From Allobosea sp. 67-29 (GTDB taxonomy: Bacteria; Pseudomonadota; Alphaproteobacteria; Rhizobiales; Beijerinckiaceae), in the NCBI RefSeq assembly GCF_001898115.1, contig NZ_MKSQ01000029.1, positions 1 through 64,000 on the forward strand: DNA of 64,000 nt. The letters run 5' to 3'. Position numbers and translations under genes: made by a program. Positions within the stretch are counted from its first letter, which is position 1. Each line of letters begins with the position of its first letter. The notes under the pieces are model-generated. The model was not told where the DNA came from and made no database searches. It was given only the letters and a program-made list of their open reading frames with translations. Shown piece by piece: positions 8,710 to 21,179 of the stretch.

Positions 8710-9309
8710 ATGCCCCAGCGCGAACCGAGCGAGACACGGATTCTCACGGTCGCGGGCGAGCATCTGCGCCGGTTCGGGTTGAAGCGCTTCACCGTCGTCG
8801 CCGTGGCGGAAGAGGCCGGCATGACCCATGCCAATGTCTACCGCTACTTCCCCTCGCGCGTGGCGCTCGTCGACGCGGTGGTCGATGTCTGGCTCAAGGC
8901 GACGGAACGCAAGCTCGCCGACATCGCGGACGGGCCCGACCCCGCCGATGACAAGCTGGAGCGCCTGATCCTCGGTCTCGCCAAGGCCAATCGCGACCTG
9001 CTGGGCGAGGACCCGCATCTCTTCGCCGCGCTTTCGCTCGCCGTCGCCAAGCGCCATGCCGTCAGCCGGCGCAACCGGACGCGGGTCAGGGCGCTGTTCG
9101 AGCGCGTCGTCGACGAGGGAATCGCCACCGGCGTTTTCGAGCCGCGCGACCGCGACCGCGCGATCGCCTTCGTGATCGACGCCACGCACCGCTTCATCCA
9201 CCCGGCCTCGCTGGCGCTGGAGGCAGACGTGCCCCAGGCCTCGGTCGACACACGGCTCTCGACCCTGATCCGGGTGATCCTGCGCGTGCTCGGCAGCGGC
9301 ATCGTGTGA
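8710..9309 (+). CDS. TetR-family transcriptional regulator
   Basis: A 199-residue TetR-type repressor starting 3 bases after the zapE stop, so probably cotranscribed with it. The DNA-binding domain (about 8-55) shows the helix-turn-helix FTVVAVAEEAGMTHANVYRYFPSR, a textbook TetR pattern. The ligand-binding half is not recognisable as a known subfamily. A perfect AT-rich inverted repeat lies 14 bases after its stop and could be its target or a terminator. Candidate targets are zapE itself or the mdh-suc operon downstream. Confidence 0.88.
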   Translation: MPQREPSETRILTVAGEHLRRFGLKRFTVVAVAEEAGMTHANVYRYFPSRVALVDAVVDVWLKATERKLADIADGPDPADDKLERLILGLAKANRDLLGEDPHLFAALSLAVAKRHAVSRRNRTRVRALFERVVDEGIATGVFEPRDRDRAIAFVIDATHRFIHPASLALEADVPQASVDTRLSTLIRVILRVLGSGIV

Positions 9310-9322
9310 AAAATCCGGTGAC

Positions 9323-9350
9323 CAATTACAATATCTGTAAATTGTAATTG
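9323..9350. repeat. AT-rich perfect inverted repeat between tetR and mdh
   Basis: CAATTACAAT (9323-9332) and ATTGTAATTG (9341-9350) are perfect 10-base arms around the 8-base spacer ATCTGTAA. The base composition contrasts sharply with the GC-rich surroundings. It could be an operator or a terminator-like stem for zapE-tetR, although no T-run follows. Confidence 0.6.
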
Positions 9351-9491
9351 TGCGATTTTGACGAGATGACGATGCGCAGGGCCGGCGTGCGTCTTTGCAA
9401 GTCATTGAAAAACCAGAGTCGGGTGGATTTGACTCCGGCGCCGTAGCGGGGTTGCCCCGTAAAAGCCGCTTTTTGGGCAAGGGTTGCGGCA

Positions 9492-9544
9492 AAAGGCCGG
9501 TTTGGGCCAAAGGAACCCACGGTTTGGCCGGGCTGCCGGCCTTT
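9492..9544. promoter_or_regulatory. Inverted repeat in the mdh leader
   Basis: AAAGGCCGG (9492-9500) and CCGGCCTTT (9536-9544) are perfect 9-base arms around a 35-base spacer within the 328-base gap 9310-9637. If the mdh transcript starts upstream, this would form a long stem in its 5' leader. No known riboswitch pattern is recognised. Confidence 0.4.
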
Positions 9545-9550
9545 CGTCGC

Positions 9551-9566
9551 GCCACGATATCGTGGC
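9551..9566. promoter_or_regulatory. Perfect 16-bp palindrome upstream of mdh
   Basis: GCCACGATATCGTGGC is fully self-complementary and lies 71 bases before the mdh start. It is a good size for a dimeric repressor or activator site controlling the mdh-suc operon. The rest of the gap 9310-9637 holds the AT-rich repeat and the leader repeat and no credible reading frame. Confidence 0.5.
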
Positions 9567-9634
9567 CAAGGCATTCAGATGATCGAAGCCGGCGATGGCC
9601 GGTGTCGAGCGAAGCGCCAGAAGAGAAGGACTAG

Positions 9635-10603
<969 letters not shown>

Positions 10604-10660
10604 GCGATGCGCCTGGCACAGGCATATTCCGGGATGGCGTTCGGGGGGCGGCCAGGCCCG

Positions 10661-11299
10661 TCACCCGAACCGCAGCACCTTCTTGAAGAAGTGGGAGAGG
10701 CTGCCGCGGCTTTTCTTGCGGTCGACGTCGGCCTGGCTCCTCAGCCAGGTCATCTGGACGACGCGCCGCTCGCCGACGAAGGACGTATGCCCGTGCCAGG
10801 AGTTGTCGGCGCGGCGGAAGGCGAACAGCGAACCGGTGACGGGGCTGATCTCCTCGGCCATGGCCTCGAAGTCGGTGCCGTTGCGCAGGACGCGCAGGCG
10901 GCCGGCCTGAGAGTCCTGCCAAGCGTCGTTGAGGTAGACCAGCAGCGTCGCGATCTTCGCTTCACTGTCGGTATGGATGCGTCCGTCCTTGGCGGCGGAG
11001 AGCTTGCGGATGGTGATCATCTTCGGCTTGTCGACGAGGTCGATGTCGAGCTTGCCGGAAACGATCTCGGAGATTTCGCGGCCCTTCATCTCCTCGAGCA
11101 GGCTGGCGAAGGCGCCGTGCCGTTCGACATCCTCCTCCGGGAAGAAGCCGGTCTCGCGGATGTCGGGAAAGTCGCGACGCAACCCGCCGACCGCATCCGG
11201 CAGGATGACGTGGCTGGCGACCAGGTAATTGTAAGGCTCTCGTTCGGTTCGCGCGTTGCGGACGGAATCGATGTCGATGCAGGAGTACGCCGTGGGCAT
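10661..11299 (-). CDS. 2-oxoglutarate/Fe(II)-dependent oxygenase
   Basis: A 212-residue protein with the prolyl-4-hydroxylase-like 2OG-Fe(II) oxygenase pattern. The iron ligands are visible as the HxD pair in GRIHTDSEAK followed by KIATLLVYLNDAW, and a distal His in NSWHGHTSF, with a downstream arginine in GERRVVQMTWL that would hold 2-oxoglutarate. The start at 11299 has a GGGAGGG site about nine bases upstream; a TTG at 11305 is less likely. It lies antiparallel between mdh and sucC. The substrate is unknown; relatives hydroxylate proteins or sugars attached to surface polymers. Confidence 0.8.
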   Translation of the reverse strand: MPTAYSCIDIDSVRNARTEREPYNYLVASHVILPDAVGGLRRDFPDIRETGFFPEEDVERHGAFASLLEEMKGREISEIVSGKLDIDLVDKPKMITIRKLSAAKDGRIHTDSEAKIATLLVYLNDAWQDSQAGRLRVLRNGTDFEAMAEEISPVTGSLFAFRRADNSWHGHTSFVGERRVVQMTWLRSQADVDRKKSRGSLSHFFKKVLRFG

Positions 11300-11475
11300 A
11301 GCCAAGCCCTCCCATCAGATGTTTCATCTGATTGTTCATTTTTATCATCGAAATCGGCTGCCGCACAATCGGCCGGCGGATCTCCCCGCGAAGAACCGTT
11401 TCACCTTTTGACCACATGGGGTGCCGTGCCCGGTTCCGGCCCCTTCTTCCCCAAAGCCCAGTCAGGAGCTACCGG

Positions 11476-12672
<1,197 letters not shown>

Positions 12673-12681
12673 GGAGCAGAC

Positions 12682-13566
12682 ATGTCCATCCTGATCGACA
12701 AGAACACCAAGGTCATCTGCCAGGGCTTCACCGGCAAGAACGGCACCTTCCACTCCGAGCAGGCGATCGCCTACGGCACGCAGATGGTCGGCGGCACTTC
12801 GCCGGGTAAGGGCGGCGCGGTCCATCTGGGCCTGCCCGTCTTCGACACGGTCGCCGAAGCCAGGGATAAGACCGGCGCCACCGCTTCGGTCGTCTATGTG
12901 CCGCCCCCGGGCGCCGCTGACGCGATCTGCGAGGCGATCGACGCCGAGATCCCGCTGGTGATCTGCATCACCGAGGGCATTCCGGTGCTCGACATGGTCA
13001 AGGTCAAGCGCTCGCTCTCCGGCTCCAAGACGCGCCTGATCGGGCCCAACTGCCCGGGCGTCGTCACGGCCGGCGAGTCGAAGATCGGCATCATGCCGGC
13101 CAATATCTTCAAGCCCGGCTCGGTCGGCATCGTCTCGCGCTCCGGCACGCTGACCTATGAGGCGGTGTTCCAGACCACCCGCGAGGGCCTCGGCCAGACC
13201 ACGGCCGTCGGCATCGGCGGCGACCCGGTCAAGGGCACCGAGTTCATCGACATGCTCGAGATGTTCCTGGCGGATCCGAAGACCGAGTCGATCGTCATGA
13301 TCGGCGAGATCGGCGGCTCGGCCGAGGAGGACGCGGCGCAGTTCATCAAGGACGAGGCGAAGCGCGGCCGCAAGAAGCCGATGGTCGGCTTCATCGCCGG
13401 CCGCACGGCCCCTCCCGGCCGCCGCATGGGCCATGCCGGCGCGATCATCTCGGGCGGCAAGGGCGGCGCCGAGGACAAGATCGCGGCGATGGAAGCGGCC
13501 GGCATCAAGGTTTCGCCCTCGCCGGCGCGCCTTGGAAAGACCTTGGTCGAGGTCTTGAAGGGCTGA
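12682..13566 (+). CDS. sucD: Succinyl-CoA synthetase alpha subunit
   Basis: A 294-residue CoA-binding subunit of succinyl-CoA synthetase. The N-terminal CoA domain shows [18 protein letters not shown] and [12 protein letters not shown]; the catalytic half has LIGPNCPGV, the SRSGTLTYE turn, and the phospho-histidine His251 in [16 protein letters not shown]. Normal length. A GAGGAG-type site precedes the start, 9 bases after sucC. A GC-rich hairpin follows it before sucA. Confidence 0.97.
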   Translation: MSILIDKNTKVICQGFTGKNGTFHSEQAIAYGTQMVGGTSPGKGGAVHLGLPVFDTVAEARDKTGATASVVYVPPPGAADAICEAIDAEIPLVICITEGIPVLDMVKVKRSLSGSKTRLIGPNCPGVVTAGESKIGIMPANIFKPGSVGIVSRSGTLTYEAVFQTTREGLGQTTAVGIGGDPVKGTEFIDMLEMFLADPKTESIVMIGEIGGSAEEDAAQFIKDEAKRGRKKPMVGFIAGRTAPPGRRMGHAGAIISGGKGGAEDKIAAMEAAGIKVSPSPARLGKTLVEVLKG

Positions 13567-13625
13567 GGCGGCGAACGACGGGAGCGGCCCCGGGCGCAGG
13601 CCCGAGGCACGCTCGCCTGACGACG

Positions 13626-13650
13626 ATGCCCGGAGGCAGGCTCCGGGCAT
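13626..13650. repeat. REP-like GC-rich hairpin between sucD and sucA
   Basis: ATGCCCGGAG (13626-13635) and CTCCGGGCAT (13641-13650) form a perfect 10-bp stem with a GCAGG loop. Related GTCCGGGC words follow at about 13668-13687. There is no T-run, so it looks like a palindromic extragenic element that may set 3'-end stability or partial termination between sucCD and sucAB. Confidence 0.55.
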
Positions 13651-13719
13651 GACGAGTTGAGTAGGAGGTCCGGGCAGGGGTCCGGGCTATCGCAAGCGGC
13701 GAAGGAAGGCAGGAGCATC

Positions 13720-16677
13720 ATGGCTCGCCAGGACATCAACGAGGCTCTCGCGCAGACCGGTTTCCTCTATGGCGGCAACGCGGCCTATATCGAGGACCTC
13801 TACGCGCGCTACGAGGCCGACCCGAAGTCGGTCGACGAGCAGTGGCAGACCTTCTTCGGCGCCCTGAAGGACGACCGGCAGTCGGTACTGCAGAACGCCA
13901 AGGGAGCGTCCTGGAAGAAGCCGAACTGGCCGCTGCCCGCCAGCGGCGAGCTGGTCTCGGCGCTCGACGGCAACTGGGCGCAGGTCGAGAAGGCCGTTTC
14001 CGACAAGCTCGGCGCCAAGGCCAAGGCCGCCGGTACCGCGCTTTCCGCCGCCGACGTGCAGCAGGCGACCCGGGATTCGGTGCGCGCCATCATGCTGATC
14101 CGCGCCTATCGCATGCGCGGCCATCTCTATGCCAAGCTCGACCCGCTGGGCATCGAGACGCGCACCGACGACGACGAATTGTCGCCGGCCGCCTTCGGCT
14201 TCGGCGAAGCCGATCTCGACCGCAAGATCTTCATCGACAACGTGCTCGGCATGGAGTTCGCCACCGTCCGCGAGATGGTCTCCATCCTGCAACGGACCTA
14301 TTGCGGCACGGTCGGCATCGAGTTCATGCACATCTCGGACCCCGAGCAGAAGTCCTGGCTGCAGGAGCGCATCGAGGGGCCGGACAAGGAGATCGCCTTC
14401 ACCCGCGAGGGCAAGCGCGCCATCCTGAACAAGCTGGTCGAGGCGGAGGGCTTCGAGAAGTTCCTCGACCTGAAGTTCACCGGCACCAAGCGCTTCGGCC
14501 TCGACGGCGGCGAGGCGCTCGTCCCGGCGCTGGAGCAGATCATCAAGCGCGGCGGCGCGCTCGGCGTGCGCGACATCGTCTTCGGCATGGCCCATCGCGG
14601 CCGCCTGAACGTGCTGACCCAGGTTCTGGGCAAGCCGCACCGCGCCCTGTTCCACGAGTTCAAGGGCGGGTCCTTCGCCCCCGACGACGTCGAGGGCTCG
14701 GGCGACGTGAAGTACCATCTCGGCGCCTCGTCGGACCGCGAGTTCGACGGCAACAACGTCCATATCTCGCTGACCGCCAACCCGTCGCATCTCGAGATCG
14801 TCGATCCCGTCGTGCTCGGCAAGGTGCGCGCCAAGCAGGACCAGTTCGGCGACATCGTCGAGCGCTCGAAGGTGCTGCCGCTGCTGATCCACGGCGACGC
14901 GGCCTTCGCCGGCCAGGGCGTGGTGGCGGAATGCCTCGGCCTCTCCGGCCTCAAGGGCCACCGCACCGGCGGCTCGGTGCATTTCATCATCAACAACCAG
15001 ATCGGCTTCACCACCTATCCGCGCTATTCGCGCTCCTCGCCGTATCCGTCCGACGTGGCGAAGATGGTGGAGGCCCCGGTCTTCCACGTGAACGGCGACG
15101 ATCCGGAAGCGGTGGTCTTCGCCGCCAAGGTGGCGATCGAGTTCCGGCAGAAGTTCCACAAGCCGGTCGTGATCGACATGTTCTGCTATCGCCGCTTCGG
15201 CCATAACGAGGGCGACGAGCCGGGCTTCACCCAGCCGCTGATGTACCGCAAGATCCGCGGCCACAAGTCGACGCTGGAGCTCTACGGCGCCAAGCTCGAG
15301 GCCGAGGGCGTGATCGCCGCCGGCGAGCTCGACGAGATGCGCGCCGCCTGGAAGGCCAAGCTCGAGGTCGAGTTCGACGCCGGGCAGAGCTTCAAGCCGA
15401 ACAAGGCCGACTGGCTCGACGGCCGCTGGGCCGGGATGAAGGCGATCCGCGCCGACGAGGACGATCCGCGCCGCGGCGCCACCGGCGTGCCGGCGGCGAC
15501 GCTCAAGGAGATCACCGAGAAGATCACCGCCGTGCCGGCCGGCTTCAACGTGCACAAGACGATCCAGCGCTTCCTCGACAACCGCCGCAAGGCGGTCGAG
15601 GCCGGCGAGGGCATCGACTGGGCGACCGCCGAGGCCCTGGCCTTCGGCTCGCTGCTGCTCGACGGCAACCCGGTCCGCCTTTCGGGCCAGGATTGCGAGC
15701 GCGGCACCTTCTCGCAGCGCCATTCGGTGCTGATCGACCAGGAGACTGAAGCGCGCCACACCTCGCTCAACCATATCAGCGAGGGCCAGTCCCGCTACGA
15801 GGTCATCAACTCGATGCTCTCCGAGGAGGCGGTGCTCGGCTTCGAATACGGCTATTCGCTGTCGGAGCCCAACGCGCTGACCTGCTGGGAAGCCCAGTTC
15901 GGCGACTTCGCCAACGGCGCGCAGGTGGTGTTCGACCAGTTCATCTCCTCGGGTGAGCGCAAGTGGCTGCGCATGTCGGGGCTCGTCTGCCTGCTGCCAC
16001 ATGGCTATGAGGGCCAGGGGCCGGAGCACTCCTCCGCCCGCCTCGAGCGCTTCCTGCAGATGTGCGCCGAGGACAACATGCAGGTGGCGAACTGCTCGAC
16101 GCCGGCGAGCTACTTCCACATCCTGCGCCGGCAGCTGAAGCGCGACTTCCGCAAGCCGCTGATCCTGATGACGCCGAAGTCGCTCCTGCGCCACAAGCGC
16201 TGCGTCTCCGACCTCGGCGAGCTGGCCGAGGGCTCGACCTTCCACCGCGTGCTGGCGGATGATGCCGAGCGCGGCAAGTCGACCACCAAGCTGGTCAAGG
16301 ACTCGAAGATCCGCCGTGTCGTGCTCTGCTCGGGCAAGGTCTATTACGATCTGCTCGACGAGCGCGAGAAGCGCGGCATCGACGATGTCTACCTGATGCG
16401 CGTCGAGCAGCTCTATCCGTTCCCGCTGAAGACGCTGGCGCAGGAGCTGGCGCGCTTCAAGGGCGCCGACGTGGTCTGGTGCCAGGAGGAGCCGAAGAAC
16501 ATGGGTTCCTGGACGTTCGTCGAACCCTATCTCGAATGGGTGCTGGGTCATGCTGGCTCGAAGTCGAAGCGGCCGCGCTATGTCGGCCGGCCCGCTTCGG
16601 CGGCAACCGCGACCGGCCTGATGTCCAAGCACGCGGCGCAGCTCAACGCCTTCCTCGACGAGGCCTTCGCGGCCTGA
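13720..16677 (+). CDS. sucA: 2-oxoglutarate dehydrogenase E1 component
   Basis: A 985-residue thiamine-diphosphate enzyme that decarboxylates 2-oxoglutarate and passes the succinyl group to SucB. The N-terminal helical segment ([27 protein letters not shown]) is the E1o lipoyl-partner region; the catalytic core shows [37 protein letters not shown] and the thiamine-binding NNQIGFTT and [12 protein letters not shown] region; the pyrimidine half has FEYGYSL and [17 protein letters not shown] start at ATG 13720 after GAAGGAAGGCAGGAG; an upstream in-frame start at 13657 would add residues unlike the family. Confidence 0.97.
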   Translation: MARQDINEALAQTGFLYGGNAAYIEDLYARYEADPKSVDEQWQTFFGALKDDRQSVLQNAKGASWKKPNWPLPASGELVSALDGNWAQVEKAVSDKLGAKAKAAGTALSAADVQQATRDSVRAIMLIRAYRMRGHLYAKLDPLGIETRTDDDELSPAAFGFGEADLDRKIFIDNVLGMEFATVREMVSILQRTYCGTVGIEFMHISDPEQKSWLQERIEGPDKEIAFTREGKRAILNKLVEAEGFEKFLDLKFTGTKRFGLDGGEALVPALEQIIKRGGALGVRDIVFGMAHRGRLNVLTQVLGKPHRALFHEFKGGSFAPDDVEGSGDVKYHLGASSDREFDGNNVHISLTANPSHLEIVDPVVLGKVRAKQDQFGDIVERSKVLPLLIHGDAAFAGQGVVAECLGLSGLKGHRTGGSVHFIINNQIGFTTYPRYSRSSPYPSDVAKMVEAPVFHVNGDDPEAVVFAAKVAIEFRQKFHKPVVIDMFCYRRFGHNEGDEPGFTQPLMYRKIRGHKSTLELYGAKLEAEGVIAAGELDEMRAAWKAKLEVEFDAGQSFKPNKADWLDGRWAGMKAIRADEDDPRRGATGVPAATLKEITEKITAVPAGFNVHKTIQRFLDNRRKAVEAGEGIDWATAEALAFGSLLLDGNPVRLSGQDCERGTFSQRHSVLIDQETEARHTSLNHISEGQSRYEVINSMLSEEAVLGFEYGYSLSEPNALTCWEAQFGDFANGAQVVFDQFISSGERKWLRMSGLVCLLPHGYEGQGPEHSSARLERFLQMCAEDNMQVANCSTPASYFHILRRQLKRDFRKPLILMTPKSLLRHKRCVSDLGELAEGSTFHRVLADDAERGKSTTKLVKDSKIRRVVLCSGKVYYDLLDEREKRGIDDVYLMRVEQLYPFPLKTLAQELARFKGADVVWCQEEPKNMGSWTFVEPYLEWVLGHAGSKSKRPRYVGRPASAATATGLMSKHAAQLNAFLDEAFAA

Positions 16678-16801
16678 CCATCTTCCGGCGGCGCCGTTCG
16701 GCGCTGCCGGCTCCCCATGCCGCATCGGTGCCCGGAAGGCCTCCCGGTTTTCTGCCCGATGCTCAACCGACCGCCAGAGAACGAGACAACAGAGGCCTGA
16801 C

Positions 16802-18028
16802 ATGGCGACCGAAATCCGCGTACCCACCCTCGGCGAATCCGTTTCCGAGGCCACGATCGGCAAGTGGTTCAAGAAGCCGGGCGAGGCCGTGAAAGCCGAC
16901 GAGCCTCTCGTCGAGCTCGAGACCGACAAGGTGACGCTGGAGGTCAACGCGCCGGCCGCCGGCGTGCTCGGCGAGATCGTCGCCAAGGAAGGCGAGACGG
17001 TCGGCGTCAACGCGCTGCTCGGCTCGATCGCCGAAGGCGGCGCTGCCGCCGCTGCGCCCGCTCCCAAGAAGGAAGAGAAGGCTGCCGCGGCTCCGGCTCC
17101 TGCCGAGGCGCCGAAGGCGGCTGCGACCAAGGCGGCGGATTCCGGCCCGGCCGTGGCGCGGCTGGCCGCTGAGAGCGGCGTCGATCCGTCGAGCGTCCCG
17201 GCCTCCGGCAAGGACGGCCGCGTGACCAAGGGCGACATGCTGGCCGCGATCGCGACGGGCGGTGCGGCTGCTCCCGCCACGGCTCCCGCTCCGGTTCAGG
17301 TCCGCGCCCCCTCGGCGCCGGACGACGCATCGCGCGAAGAGCGCGTCAAGATGACGAAGCTGCGCCAGACGATCGCGCGCCGCCTGAAGGAGGCGCAGTC
17401 CTCGGCCGCGATGCTGACGACCTTCAACGAGGTCGACATGACAAACGTCATGGCGCTGCGCAACCAGTACAAGGATGCGTTCGAGAAGAAGCACGGCGTC
17501 AAGCTCGGCTTCATGGGCTTCTTCGTGAAGGCCTGCGTACAGGCGCTGAAGGAAATCCCGGCCGTCAACGCCGAGATCGACGGCACCGACATCATCTACA
17601 AGAACTACTACCACATCGGCGTCGCGGTCGGCACCGATAAGGGCCTGGTGGTTCCGGTGGTGCGCGATGCCGACGAACTTTCCATCGCCGGGGTCGAGAA
17701 GAAGATCGGCGAGTTCGGCCGCAAGGCCCGCGACGGCAAGCTCTCGATCGAAGAGATGCAGGGCGGCACCTTCACCATCTCGAACGGCGGCGTCTACGGC
17801 TCGCTGATGTCGACCCCGATCCTGAACGCGCCGCAATCGGCGATCCTGGGCATGCACAAGATCCAGGAGCGCCCGATGGCGATCGGCGGCAAGGTCGAGA
17901 TCCGGCCGATGATGTATCTGGCGGTCAGCTACGACCATCGCATCATCGACGGCAAGGAGGCCGTGACCTTCCTCGTCCGCATCAAGGAGGGGCTGGAGGA
18001 TCCGGCGCGCCTGGTCCTCGACCTCTGA
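16802..18028 (+). CDS. sucB: Dihydrolipoyllysine succinyltransferase (E2 of 2-oxoglutarate dehydrogenase)
   Basis: A 408-residue E2 enzyme that forms the core of the complex and transfers succinyl from lipoyl to CoA. The lipoyl domain (1-80) carries the modified Lys43 in [11 protein letters not shown]; an Ala/Pro-rich linker (about 80-115) leads to the E1/E3-binding domain ([25 protein letters not shown]); the catalytic domain ends with DHRIIDG, catalytic His379. Its start is 124 bases after sucA. The SDR gene starts 19 bases after its stop and lpd follows, so E2 and E3 share a transcript. Confidence 0.97.
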   Translation: MATEIRVPTLGESVSEATIGKWFKKPGEAVKADEPLVELETDKVTLEVNAPAAGVLGEIVAKEGETVGVNALLGSIAEGGAAAAAPAPKKEEKAAAAPAPAEAPKAAATKAADSGPAVARLAAESGVDPSSVPASGKDGRVTKGDMLAAIATGGAAAPATAPAPVQVRAPSAPDDASREERVKMTKLRQTIARRLKEAQSSAAMLTTFNEVDMTNVMALRNQYKDAFEKKHGVKLGFMGFFVKACVQALKEIPAVNAEIDGTDIIYKNYYHIGVAVGTDKGLVVPVVRDADELSIAGVEKKIGEFGRKARDGKLSIEEMQGGTFTISNGGVYGSLMSTPILNAPQSAILGMHKIQERPMAIGGKVEIRPMMYLAVSYDHRIIDGKEAVTFLVRIKEGLEDPARLVLDL

Positions 18029-18047
18029 GCCGTTGAAGGAGGACGTC

Positions 18048-18791
18048 GTGGCGGGCGTTGCGATCGTCACCGGCGGCAGCCGGGGTATCGGCCGGGCGGC
18101 CGCGATCCTGCTGGCGGAGCGCGGCTACGACGTCGTGGTGAACTACCAGTCCAACGCGCAGGCCGCGGCCGAGACGGTCGCGGCCGTCGAGGCGCGGGGC
18201 CGGCGCGGCCTGGCCGTCCAGGGGGATGTCGGCAGCGAGGCCGACGTCCTGGCGATCTTCGCCGCGGCCGACAGGCTCGGCCGCCTGACGGCGCTCGTCA
18301 ACAACGCAGGCGTCGTCGACCGGCCGCAACGCATCGACGAGATCAGCGTCGAAAGGCTGGAGCGGATGTTCCGCATCAACCTCACCGGCAGCTTCCTGTG
18401 CGCCCGCGAGGCGGTGAAGCGCATGTCGACGCGCCATGGCGGGCAGGGTGGCGGCATCGTCAACCTGTCCTCTGCCGCGGCGGTGCTGACGGCGGCTGGC
18501 CAGTATGTCGATTATGCCGCCTCGAAGGCGGGCATCGATATCTTCACGCTCGGCCTCGCCCGCGAGGTGGCGGCCGAAGGCATCCGCGTGAACGCGGTCA
18601 GGCCGGGCATCATCGACACCGAGATCCACGCCAGCGGCGGCCTGCCGGACCGCGTCGCGCAGATGCGCGACCAGCTTCCGATGAAGCGCGAGGGCACGGC
18701 GCATGAGGTGGCGCTGGCGATCGCCTGGCTTCTCTCCGACGAAGCCTCCTACACCAATGGCAGCGTCCTGAACGTGACCGGAGGCCGCTGA
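18048..18791 (+). CDS. Short-chain dehydrogenase/reductase between sucB and lpd
   Basis: A 247-residue classical SDR. The cofactor loop is TGGSRGIG (8-15), the structural motif LVNNAG (83-88), and the catalytic triad Ser141/142, Tyr156 and Lys160 (YAASK). I chose the GTG at 18048, which has AAGGAGG five bases before it; a TTG at 18033 would place the ribosome site inside the gene. Asn32 and Tyr33 after the second strand (VVVNYQSN) suggest NADP preference, as in FabG-like enzymes. The substrate is unknown. The position between E2 and E3 of the 2-oxoglutarate dehydrogenase is one I recall from other Rhizobiales, such as Bradyrhizobium. Confidence 0.88.
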   Translation: MAGVAIVTGGSRGIGRAAAILLAERGYDVVVNYQSNAQAAAETVAAVEARGRRGLAVQGDVGSEADVLAIFAAADRLGRLTALVNNAGVVDRPQRIDEISVERLERMFRINLTGSFLCAREAVKRMSTRHGGQGGGIVNLSSAAAVLTAAGQYVDYAASKAGIDIFTLGLAREVAAEGIRVNAVRPGIIDTEIHASGGLPDRVAQMRDQLPMKREGTAHEVALAIAWLLSDEASYTNGSVLNVTGGR

Positions 18792-18829
18792 CGGCCACGC
18801 CGGACCCCACAACCCGAAAGGAAACCATC

Positions 18830-20233
18830 ATGGCTGCGGCCTACGATCTCGTCGTCATCGGAACCGGCCCCGGCGGCTATGTCTGCGCCATCCGCGCCGC
18901 CCAGCTCGGCCTCAAGGTCGCCGTGGTCGAGAAGCGCAAGACCCATGGCGGCACCTGCCTGAACGTGGGCTGCATTCCGTCCAAGGCGCTGCTGCACGCC
19001 TCCGAGATGTTCGAGGAGGCCGGCCACACCTTCGACAAGCTCGGCATCGTCGTCGGCACGCCGAAGCTCGATCTCAAGGCGATGATGGCGCACAAGCAGG
19101 AGACGATCGACGCCAACGTCAACGGCGTCGCCTTCCTGTTCAAGAAGAACAAGATCGACGCCTTCCATGGCACGGCCTCGATTCCCGCCGCCGGCAAGGT
19201 CGTCGTCACCGGCGAGGACGGCAAGACGCAGGAGATCGAGGCGAAGAACATCGTCATCGCGACGGGCTCGGAATCGGCACCGCTGCCGGGCGTCGAGATC
19301 GACGAGAAGACCGTCGTGACCTCGACCGGCGCGCTCGAGATCGGCTCCGTGCCAAAGGAGCTCGTCGTCGTCGGCGCCGGGGTGATCGGCCTCGAGATCG
19401 GCTCGGTCTGGGCGCGGCTCGGCGCGAAGGTCACCGTGGTCGAGTTCCTCGACCGCATCCTGCCCGGCATGGACGGCGAGGTCGCCAAGCAGTTCCAGCG
19501 CATCCTGGAGAAGCAGGGCTTCAGCTTCCAGCTCGGTTCCAAGGTCACCAAGGTCGAGACGGCTAAGAAGGGCGCGACCGTCACCGTCGAGCCGGCGGCT
19601 GGGGGCGAGGCCAAGACTCTCAACGCCGATATCGTGCTGGTCGCGATCGGCCGCCGCCCGAACACGGACGGCCTCGGTCTCGACAAGGCCGGCGTCGCCA
19701 CCGAGCGCGGCCGCGTCGTCATCGACGACCATTTCAAGACTAGTGTCGCCGGCATCTACGCCATCGGCGACGTGGTGCGCGGGCCGATGCTGGCGCACAA
19801 GGCCGAGGATGAGGGCGTCGCGGTTGCCGAGATCATCGCCGGCAAGGCCGGCCATGTGAACTATGACGCCATTCCCGGCATCGTCTACACCGCGCCGGAA
19901 GTCGCCGCGATCGGCAAGACCGAGGAGGAGCTGAAGGCGGCCGGCGTCGAATACAAGGTCGGCAAGTTCCCCTTCACCGCGAACGGCCGCGCCCGCGCGA
20001 TCCGCCACACCGACGGCTTCGTGAAGTTCCTGGCCGACGCCAAGACCGACCGCGTGCTCGGCTGCCACATCATCGGCCCGCATGCCGGCGACCTGATCGC
20101 GGAAGTGACGGTGCTGATGGAGTTCGGCGGCTCGGCCGAGGACCTCGCCCGCACCTGCCATGCGCATCCGACGCTGGCCGAGGCGGTGAAGGAAGCCGCG
20201 CTCGCCGTCGACAAGCGCCCGATCCATATGTGA
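18830..20233 (+). CDS. lpdA: Dihydrolipoyl dehydrogenase (E3)
   Basis: A 467-residue FAD/NAD-dependent disulfide reductase that reoxidises lipoyl groups for 2-oxoglutarate dehydrogenase and perhaps other complexes. FAD-binding GTGPGGY is at 11-17, the redox-active pair Cys43/Cys48 lies in [13 protein letters not shown], the NAD site is [15 protein letters not shown], and the C-terminal active-site His446 with Glu451 is in HAHPTLAE. The CX4C spacing and length fit the family. A strong terminator lies 51 bases after the stop, so this ends the TCA operon. Confidence 0.97.
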   Translation: MAAAYDLVVIGTGPGGYVCAIRAAQLGLKVAVVEKRKTHGGTCLNVGCIPSKALLHASEMFEEAGHTFDKLGIVVGTPKLDLKAMMAHKQETIDANVNGVAFLFKKNKIDAFHGTASIPAAGKVVVTGEDGKTQEIEAKNIVIATGSESAPLPGVEIDEKTVVTSTGALEIGSVPKELVVVGAGVIGLEIGSVWARLGAKVTVVEFLDRILPGMDGEVAKQFQRILEKQGFSFQLGSKVTKVETAKKGATVTVEPAAGGEAKTLNADIVLVAIGRRPNTDGLGLDKAGVATERGRVVIDDHFKTSVAGIYAIGDVVRGPMLAHKAEDEGVAVAEIIAGKAGHVNYDAIPGIVYTAPEVAAIGKTEEELKAAGVEYKVGKFPFTANGRARAIRHTDGFVKFLADAKTDRVLGCHIIGPHAGDLIAEVTVLMEFGGSAEDLARTCHAHPTLAEAVKEAALAVDKRPIHM

Positions 20234-20283
20234 TCGAGCTTGCTGACCGGGCTCCGAGCTCGGCCCGGATGTCCCTGATTTCG

Positions 20284-20312
20284 AAGGAGCTGCAGCCTTG
20301 CAGCTCCTTTTT
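20284..20312 (+). terminator. Rho-independent terminator after lpdA
   Basis: AAGGAGCTGCA (20284-20294), loop GCCT, and TGCAGCTCCTT (20299-20309) make a perfect 11-bp stem, followed directly by further T bases (20308-20312 are all T). It closes the suc-lpd operon. On the minus strand the T-run is missing, so it would serve folD poorly. Confidence 0.85.
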
Positions 20313-20318
20313 CGTTGA

Positions 20319-21179
20319 TTATCCCCGCCGGGCGTGGAAGGCCGTCAGCGTGTTCTTGAGCAGGCAGGCGATGGTCATCGGGCCGACGCCGCCGGGGACA
20401 GGGGTGATCGCGCCAGCGACCTTCACGGCCTCCGCGAAATCGACGTCGCCGGTCAACTTGCCGTCGGGCAGGCGGTTGATGCCGACATCGATCACCGTCG
20501 CGCCAGGCTTGATCCAGTCGCCCTTGACCATGCGCGGCCGGCCGACGGCGGCGACAACGATGTCGGCGCGGCGCACGACGCCGGGCAGATCGCGCGTGCG
20601 CGAATGGGCGATGGTGACGGTGCAGTCGGCCTGGAGCAGGAGCTGAGCGACCGGGCGGCCGACCAGTTCCGAGCGGCCGATCACCACGGCATCGAGGCCG
20701 GAGAGCGAAGGCAGCGCCTGCTTCAGCAGCAGCATGCAGCCGAGCGGCGTGCAGGGCACCAGCCCGTTCTTGCCGCCGGCGAGCAGGCCGGCATTGATCG
20801 GGTGCAAGCCGTCGACGTCCTTGGCGGGATCGATGGCATCGATGATACGGCCGGTGTCGATATGCTTCGGCAGCGGCAGCTGCACCAGGATGCCGTCGAC
20901 GCTGTCGTCGGCGTTGAGCTCGGCCAGCTTGGCGAGGAGCTGCACCTCCGTCGTCTCGGCCGGCAGCCGGTGGGCGGCCGAGTTCATGCCGACTTCGACC
21001 GCGAGCTTCTCCTTGGAGGCGACATAGACCTTGCTCGCCGGATCCTCGCCGACGAGGACGACATGCAGGCCGGGCACGAGCCCGCGAGCCGCCTTGATCG
21101 CCGCGACCTCGCGGCCGATCTCGGCCCTGAGCGCCGCCGCGGTGGCCTTGCCGTCGATGATGCGGGCTTCGCCGGTCAT
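20319..21179 (-). CDS. folD: Methylenetetrahydrofolate dehydrogenase/cyclohydrolase FolD
   Basis: A 286-residue bifunctional enzyme that interconverts methylene-, methenyl- and formyl-tetrahydrofolate with NADP. The N-terminal domain has the catalytic YVASKEK segment (Tyr52, Lys56), the middle shows [13 protein letters not shown] and [11 protein letters not shown], and the Rossmann half has [19 protein letters not shown] and [18 protein letters not shown], ending with [19 protein letters not shown]. The ATG at 21179 gives the expected start. It converges with lpdA and diverges from the amidohydrolase at 21372. Confidence 0.96.
   Translation of the reverse strand: MTGEARIIDGKATAAALRAEIGREVAAIKAARGLVPGLHVVLVGEDPASKVYVASKEKLAVEVGMNSAAHRLPAETTEVQLLAKLAELNADDSVDGILVQLPLPKHIDTGRIIDAIDPAKDVDGLHPINAGLLAGGKNGLVPCTPLGCMLLLKQALPSLSGLDAVVIGRSELVGRPVAQLLLQADCTVTIAHSRTRDLPGVVRRADIVVAAVGRPRMVKGDWIKPGATVIDVGINRLPDGKLTGDVDFAEAVKVAGAITPVPGGVGPMTIACLLKNTLTAFHARRG

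Noticed and set aside
13687-17280. Very long open frame on the minus strand opposite sucA and sucB
   Set aside because: It is antisense to two certain genes and arises from their GC-rich codon use. The translation is Arg/Ala/Gly-rich with no family pattern.
20230-20646. Short plus-strand frame after lpdA running over folD
   Set aside because: It is antisense to folD and includes the terminator; no family resemblance.
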